In this document: positions 59,429-62,178 of the stretch, in pieces
How the letters are laid out: the number at the start of each line of letters is the position of its first letter
Numbering within the stretch: the first letter of the stretch is position 1
NCBI GenBank assembly: GCA_958295895.1
Contig: CATQHI010000030.1
Coordinates: 1 to 62,178 of the forward strand
Direction of reading: 5' to 3'
DNA: 62,178 bases
Source: Saprospiraceae bacterium
GTDB lineage: Bacteria > Bacteroidota > Bacteroidia > Chitinophagales > Saprospiraceae
Position numbers and translations under genes: made by a program
The notes under the pieces: model-generated
What the model was told of the DNA's origin: nothing
The model's database searches: none
What the model saw: the letters and a program-made list of their open reading frames with translations, nothing else

Positions 59429-59446
59429 CGCGGGGTCGCAGGGGCC
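59429..59446 (+). repeat. Dispersed G-rich element, degenerate copy 22 (+)
   Basis: CGCGGGGTCGCAGGGGCC, matching the centre of the consensus but lacking the flanks. It lies in the 136-bp gap between two minus-strand genes. Confidence 0.45.
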
Positions 59447-59455
59447 CACCCGGCG

Positions 59456-60940
59456 TTACTGAAAGCAGCTCATCCGGCCTGCCCCCATATAGCCACCATA
59501 CGATACGGTGGCCGCCGCTACGTCGAGCTCGTGGCGCTTGACGTTTAGGAGCTTAAAGGAATAAAAATTTATTGGATCGCCCATACCGGCGGTGACCAGA
59601 TCGAGGTAGCCATCACCATCGAGGTCGGTGAGTAGGGGCGTGGAGCCCAGGTTGGTGCCGATCTCCGGGACCAATAGCCGTCGTGCCGGACCGCGACCGC
59701 CCGGGAATACGTATAGATCGTTCGACCGGTAGGTTTCGGAGTGAATCTTGCTTCCGATCACCGTCGTCTTATTGATACACACCAGTACATCGCTCGTACC
59801 GTCCGCATCGAAGTCGGCCACTACCGGAGAGGCGTACTGAAAGGTGCCCAACGTATCGGAAGATACGATTGCCCCGCTGCTACCGTCTACCAGCACGTGC
59901 AGGGTGTAGTCGGTATCCGGCCAGGGGCCCTTACCGAAGCTGGCGAAAAAGTCGGGTACGTTATCGTCGCCCGTAAAGCAGCCCGGGGCGGGCATGACGT
60001 AGGTATCGAAATCTCCCGCCGGGCCGGCGGACCAGAGTTTCTGGTTGGAGTGACCGTCGGTAGCCACCAGCCGGCCGTCGACCGTAGCGATGACGATGTC
60101 GGCCACGCCATCCGCCGTCAAATCGGTCAGTATCGGGGGGGCGATCATTCCCTTCTTGCCGCCCCTTACGACGATGCGAGAGGATACCAAACTCCCCGCT
60201 AGTAGAGAATCCAGCGCGACCCGGTAAAGGTTGCCGCTGATGTCCTCGCCGCCCGTACCGTAGATCACCTCAGTGCCCTCTCCGAAGTCGTGTACTAGCG
60301 GAGAGACGTAGGTTTCCTTACCGTCCGGTACGGCCACCTTACTGATTGTTCGGCCAGTCTTACCGCTCAGTACCATCAGGAAGCCCGCCGGTCGGTCGGC
60401 GTCGCCGCGCCGGGCCTTCACGAAGCCTCCGTAAGCGGTGACTAGGTCCCTGACCTCATCGCCGTCCGTATCCGCGATCCACTGCGCGGTGTAGAAATTG
60501 AGGAGCGTGGTGTCGTTGATGTAGTCGAGATTGGCATCATAGGGTAGGTGTTCCCACAGTACGCTACCCGTGCGACCATCGATGGCCTTGAAGGTGGCCG
60601 AACGCCCGCCGATGAAGACATCGTCGGTGCCATCGCCCGTCACATCGCCCAGGGTAGCGGTGCCTACGATTTGGTTGTGACTCTCCACTTGCCATAGGAT
60701 ATCACCGGTACGACCATCCAACGCAATGACGGCGGCTTCGACCGGGTCGAATTCCCGTGCGGCCCCGCCGATGATAACGTCGAGGTAACCATCCCCATTA
60801 AGGTCCGTAGCCACCGGTGAGGAGGAGGCACCGGCCGCGGGGATCATGGTCGACCACTCATCGGCCTCGAAGGTGCAGCTGGTAAGTAGCAGTAGCAGCA
60901 AAGGCAGTGCGTAGTAGCTACCCGCGGTGGTGTGTGACAT
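59456..60940 (-). CDS. Lipoprotein beta-propeller with FG-GAP/PQQ-like repeats
   Basis: A 494-residue lipoprotein (MSHTTAGSYYALPLLLLLLT, lipobox LLTSC). It has repeated propeller blades with calcium-loop-like motifs: ATDLNGDGYLDVIIGG, GDVTGDGTDDVFIGG, TDLTADGVADIVIATVDG, VADFDADGTSDVLVCINK and TDLDGDGYLDLVTAG. PQQ-like ALDGRTGDILWQVES and AIDGRTGSVLWEHL also occur. Such proteins are surface-exposed binding or scaffold propellers; no catalytic residues are evident. It sits on the minus strand upstream of the thioredoxin-like lipoprotein. Confidence 0.82.
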   Translation of the reverse strand: MSHTTAGSYYALPLLLLLLTSCTFEADEWSTMIPAAGASSSPVATDLNGDGYLDVIIGGAAREFDPVEAAVIALDGRTGDILWQVESHNQIVGTATLGDVTGDGTDDVFIGGRSATFKAIDGRTGSVLWEHLPYDANLDYINDTTLLNFYTAQWIADTDGDEVRDLVTAYGGFVKARRGDADRPAGFLMVLSGKTGRTISKVAVPDGKETYVSPLVHDFGEGTEVIYGTGGEDISGNLYRVALDSLLAGSLVSSRIVVRGGKKGMIAPPILTDLTADGVADIVIATVDGRLVATDGHSNQKLWSAGPAGDFDTYVMPAPGCFTGDDNVPDFFASFGKGPWPDTDYTLHVLVDGSSGAIVSSDTLGTFQYASPVVADFDADGTSDVLVCINKTTVIGSKIHSETYRSNDLYVFPGGRGPARRLLVPEIGTNLGSTPLLTDLDGDGYLDLVTAGMGDPINFYSFKLLNVKRHELDVAAATVSYGGYMGAGRMSCFQ

Positions 60941-61007
60941 ATACGCAAACCGCCGTGGGTGCGGACTTAGTTCAATTGATGGACAGTAGGCATGCGAGTA
61001 CTCTTTG

Positions 61008-62178
61008 CTATTTTCCTAACAGCACTGCTACCCCCCGCTCCAGTACCACATCGTGGCCAGCTAGAAAGTCCACCACCGAGGGCTGCACACCTACATCTAC
61101 CGGCACACCGGGGCCTACGTAGTCCCGCCCACCGGGATAGGTGTTGCGCTTAGTGCAGATGCGCGCCCGACCACCGCCCGGGAGGTCGAGTAACAACGGC
61201 TGACCGGTGCTTCCAAAACTCGGTTCTCCCACGTAGGTGAACTGCGGAAGGGTATCGGCCACCACCAGGAAGTTCTCGGCGGAGGAAGCGGTCACGGTAC
61301 TGATCAGTACTACCACCGGCATGTTGTACACCGTATCGGCGGGCAGCAGCGTGTCGGGTGCGTTGCGGTACCACCGCTGCCCCCGGTACGCGGCGAGTGA
61401 CTCCTGAGCGAGCGCCGAAGTGGTATCCATTTCTGGATGCTGGCTATAGTACTGTCCGAAAGCTTCGTATGCGGGAATGTGCTCCGGGGAGTACCAGGCT
61501 GGAGTAAGCAGGGGCGTACGTGTAAAGTAGCGCAGAATAGCGTAGCCGTAGGCGCTGTTGCCCCCTCCGTTTTCCCGAAGATCGATGATCAGGCCTTCGC
61601 ACCCCGCAAGCTGATCGCGGTAGGTACTGAAAGTGTCTACGACCGAAGCATCACTGAACGTGTTCAGGGCAAGGTAGCCGATCTCGGGCCGTAGCATACG
61701 AAAGCTCGCGGGAGAGTGTCTGGGCTGACGATAAACCCAGTTGACCGCTCCGAACGCCTGCCGCGTGAGCGTCCGCTGGGCCAGGGTACCCCCCGGCAGT
61801 TCTACGTCAACGCGCACCGCGCTTGCCCGAAGCCCCTGTAGCAAATCTTGTACCCCTAGCATCCGCAGCGTATGGGCACCGCCGGCGGAGAGGTAGGGGT
61901 AGATGCTATCGCGTAGGTAGTCCGCTACGGAAATACCATCCACTCGCAACACACTCGTACCCAGCGGTAGCGAGTCGACTAGCGCAGAGTCGACATTGGT
62001 CACTACAATCTGCTCACCGAACGCTTGTAGTTCCACCGGCGGACTACCGTACTGCTGCTGCACATCGGCCGGAGAGTAAACGTTCGTGTGTCCGTCCCGC
62101 AGCTTAGCACAGAGTCGCTCCAACAGTCGGTAGTACTCCCGGTTGCTCTGCTCGCGCTGTGCTAGGTGCAGATATTCC
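61008..62178 (-). CDS. S41-family peptidase, 5' end beyond the window
   Basis: At least 390 residues. Coding runs to the right edge (EYLHLAQREQSNREYYRLLE just inside it), so the start lies outside. Motifs are LCAKLRDGHTNVYSPADVQQ (S41 N-terminal), IVVTNVDSALVDSLPLGTSV (PDZ-like), EIGYLALNTFSDASVV, GLIIDLRENGGGNSAYGYAI and VVLISTVTASSAENFLVVAD (nucleophile Ser in the TASSAE context). Protease of the tail-specific type, probably exported. It is the third S41 domain in the window. Confidence 0.88.
   Translation of the reverse strand, partial: EYLHLAQREQSNREYYRLLERLCAKLRDGHTNVYSPADVQQQYGSPPVELQAFGEQIVVTNVDSALVDSLPLGTSVLRVDGISVADYLRDSIYPYLSAGGAHTLRMLGVQDLLQGLRASAVRVDVELPGGTLAQRTLTRQAFGAVNWVYRQPRHSPASFRMLRPEIGYLALNTFSDASVVDTFSTYRDQLAGCEGLIIDLRENGGGNSAYGYAILRYFTRTPLLTPAWYSPEHIPAYEAFGQYYSQHPEMDTTSALAQESLAAYRGQRWYRNAPDTLLPADTVYNMPVVVLISTVTASSAENFLVVADTLPQFTYVGEPSFGSTGQPLLLDLPGGGRARICTKRNTYPGGRDYVGPGVPVDVGVQPSVVDFLAGHDVVLERGVAVLLGK

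Noticed and set aside
4966..59446. Dispersed G-rich element considered as a CRISPR repeat or a Rho-independent terminator
   Set aside because: Copies are kilobases apart, lack internal symmetry and a T-run, and one sits next to a true terminator at 57845-57879.

Overview
The window looks like a stretch of chromosome from a marine-type Bacteroidota, most plausibly a Lewinella-like member of the Saprospiraceae. The evidence is SusC/SusD pairs, several TonB-dependent receptors with carboxypeptidase-like regulatory domains, proteins with C-terminal type IX secretion sorting tails, a LytTR two-component pair, DUF6090 and DUF5694 proteins, and promoters of the Bacteroidota type (TTG, about 20 bp, TAnnTTTG). 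The taxon is an inference. I saw no rRNA, tRNA or CRISPR array.

Layout. 1-4.6 kb is a SusCD operon broken by several frameshifts. 4.9-5.8 kb holds debris: a scrap related to a protease gene further right and a deleted IS256-like element. 6.0-7.7 kb is an AT-rich imported block (winged-helix protein, acetyltransferase). 8-35 kb is a GC-rich, mostly intact accessory region rich in secreted multidomain hydrolases: S41 peptidase fused to an alpha/beta hydrolase, an HExxH protease, four erythromycin-esterase/ChaN-like proteins (one fused to an S41 peptidase), a LytTR kinase/regulator pair, a TonB receptor, a ThuA/sugar dehydrogenase/PKD/cytochrome c protein, a NUDIX-HTH regulator, a sigma factor with a quinone oxidoreductase, and an Ntn amidase. 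35.1-44.7 kb is an integron-type cassette array without a visible integrase: six attC-like sites, AT-rich toxin-antitoxin-like cassettes in + orientation, and two insertion sequences, one of them inside an attC. 45.4-62.2 kb is again GC-rich: DUF5694, a sugar isomerase-like protein, an NAD(P)-binding/AraC deletion chimera, a class A beta-lactamase with an in-frame stop, a decayed HipBA module, a TonB receptor, DUF6090, an esterase, DUF1572, a large type IX-secreted protein, two lipoproteins and a partial S41 peptidase.

Two systems stand out. First, a 19-bp G-rich non-palindromic element (consensus GGGCGGGGHCGCRGGTGCR) occurs about 22 times, nearly always once per intergenic gap and in either orientation. 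It is absent from the cassette array, the insertion sequences and the AT-rich block, so it looks like a native dispersed element of this chromosome. Second, the cassette array carries a shared leader of about 200 bp between attC and the ORF in at least two cassettes (partly in a third), self-contained promoters, and a small antitoxin family paired with PIN toxins.

Gene decay is frequent: SusC, SusD, beta-lactamase, HipA, a Crp-type regulator lacking its HTH, an NmrA/AraC chimera and a second toxin-antitoxin cassette. Some of the frameshifts could be sequencing errors and need read-level checking.
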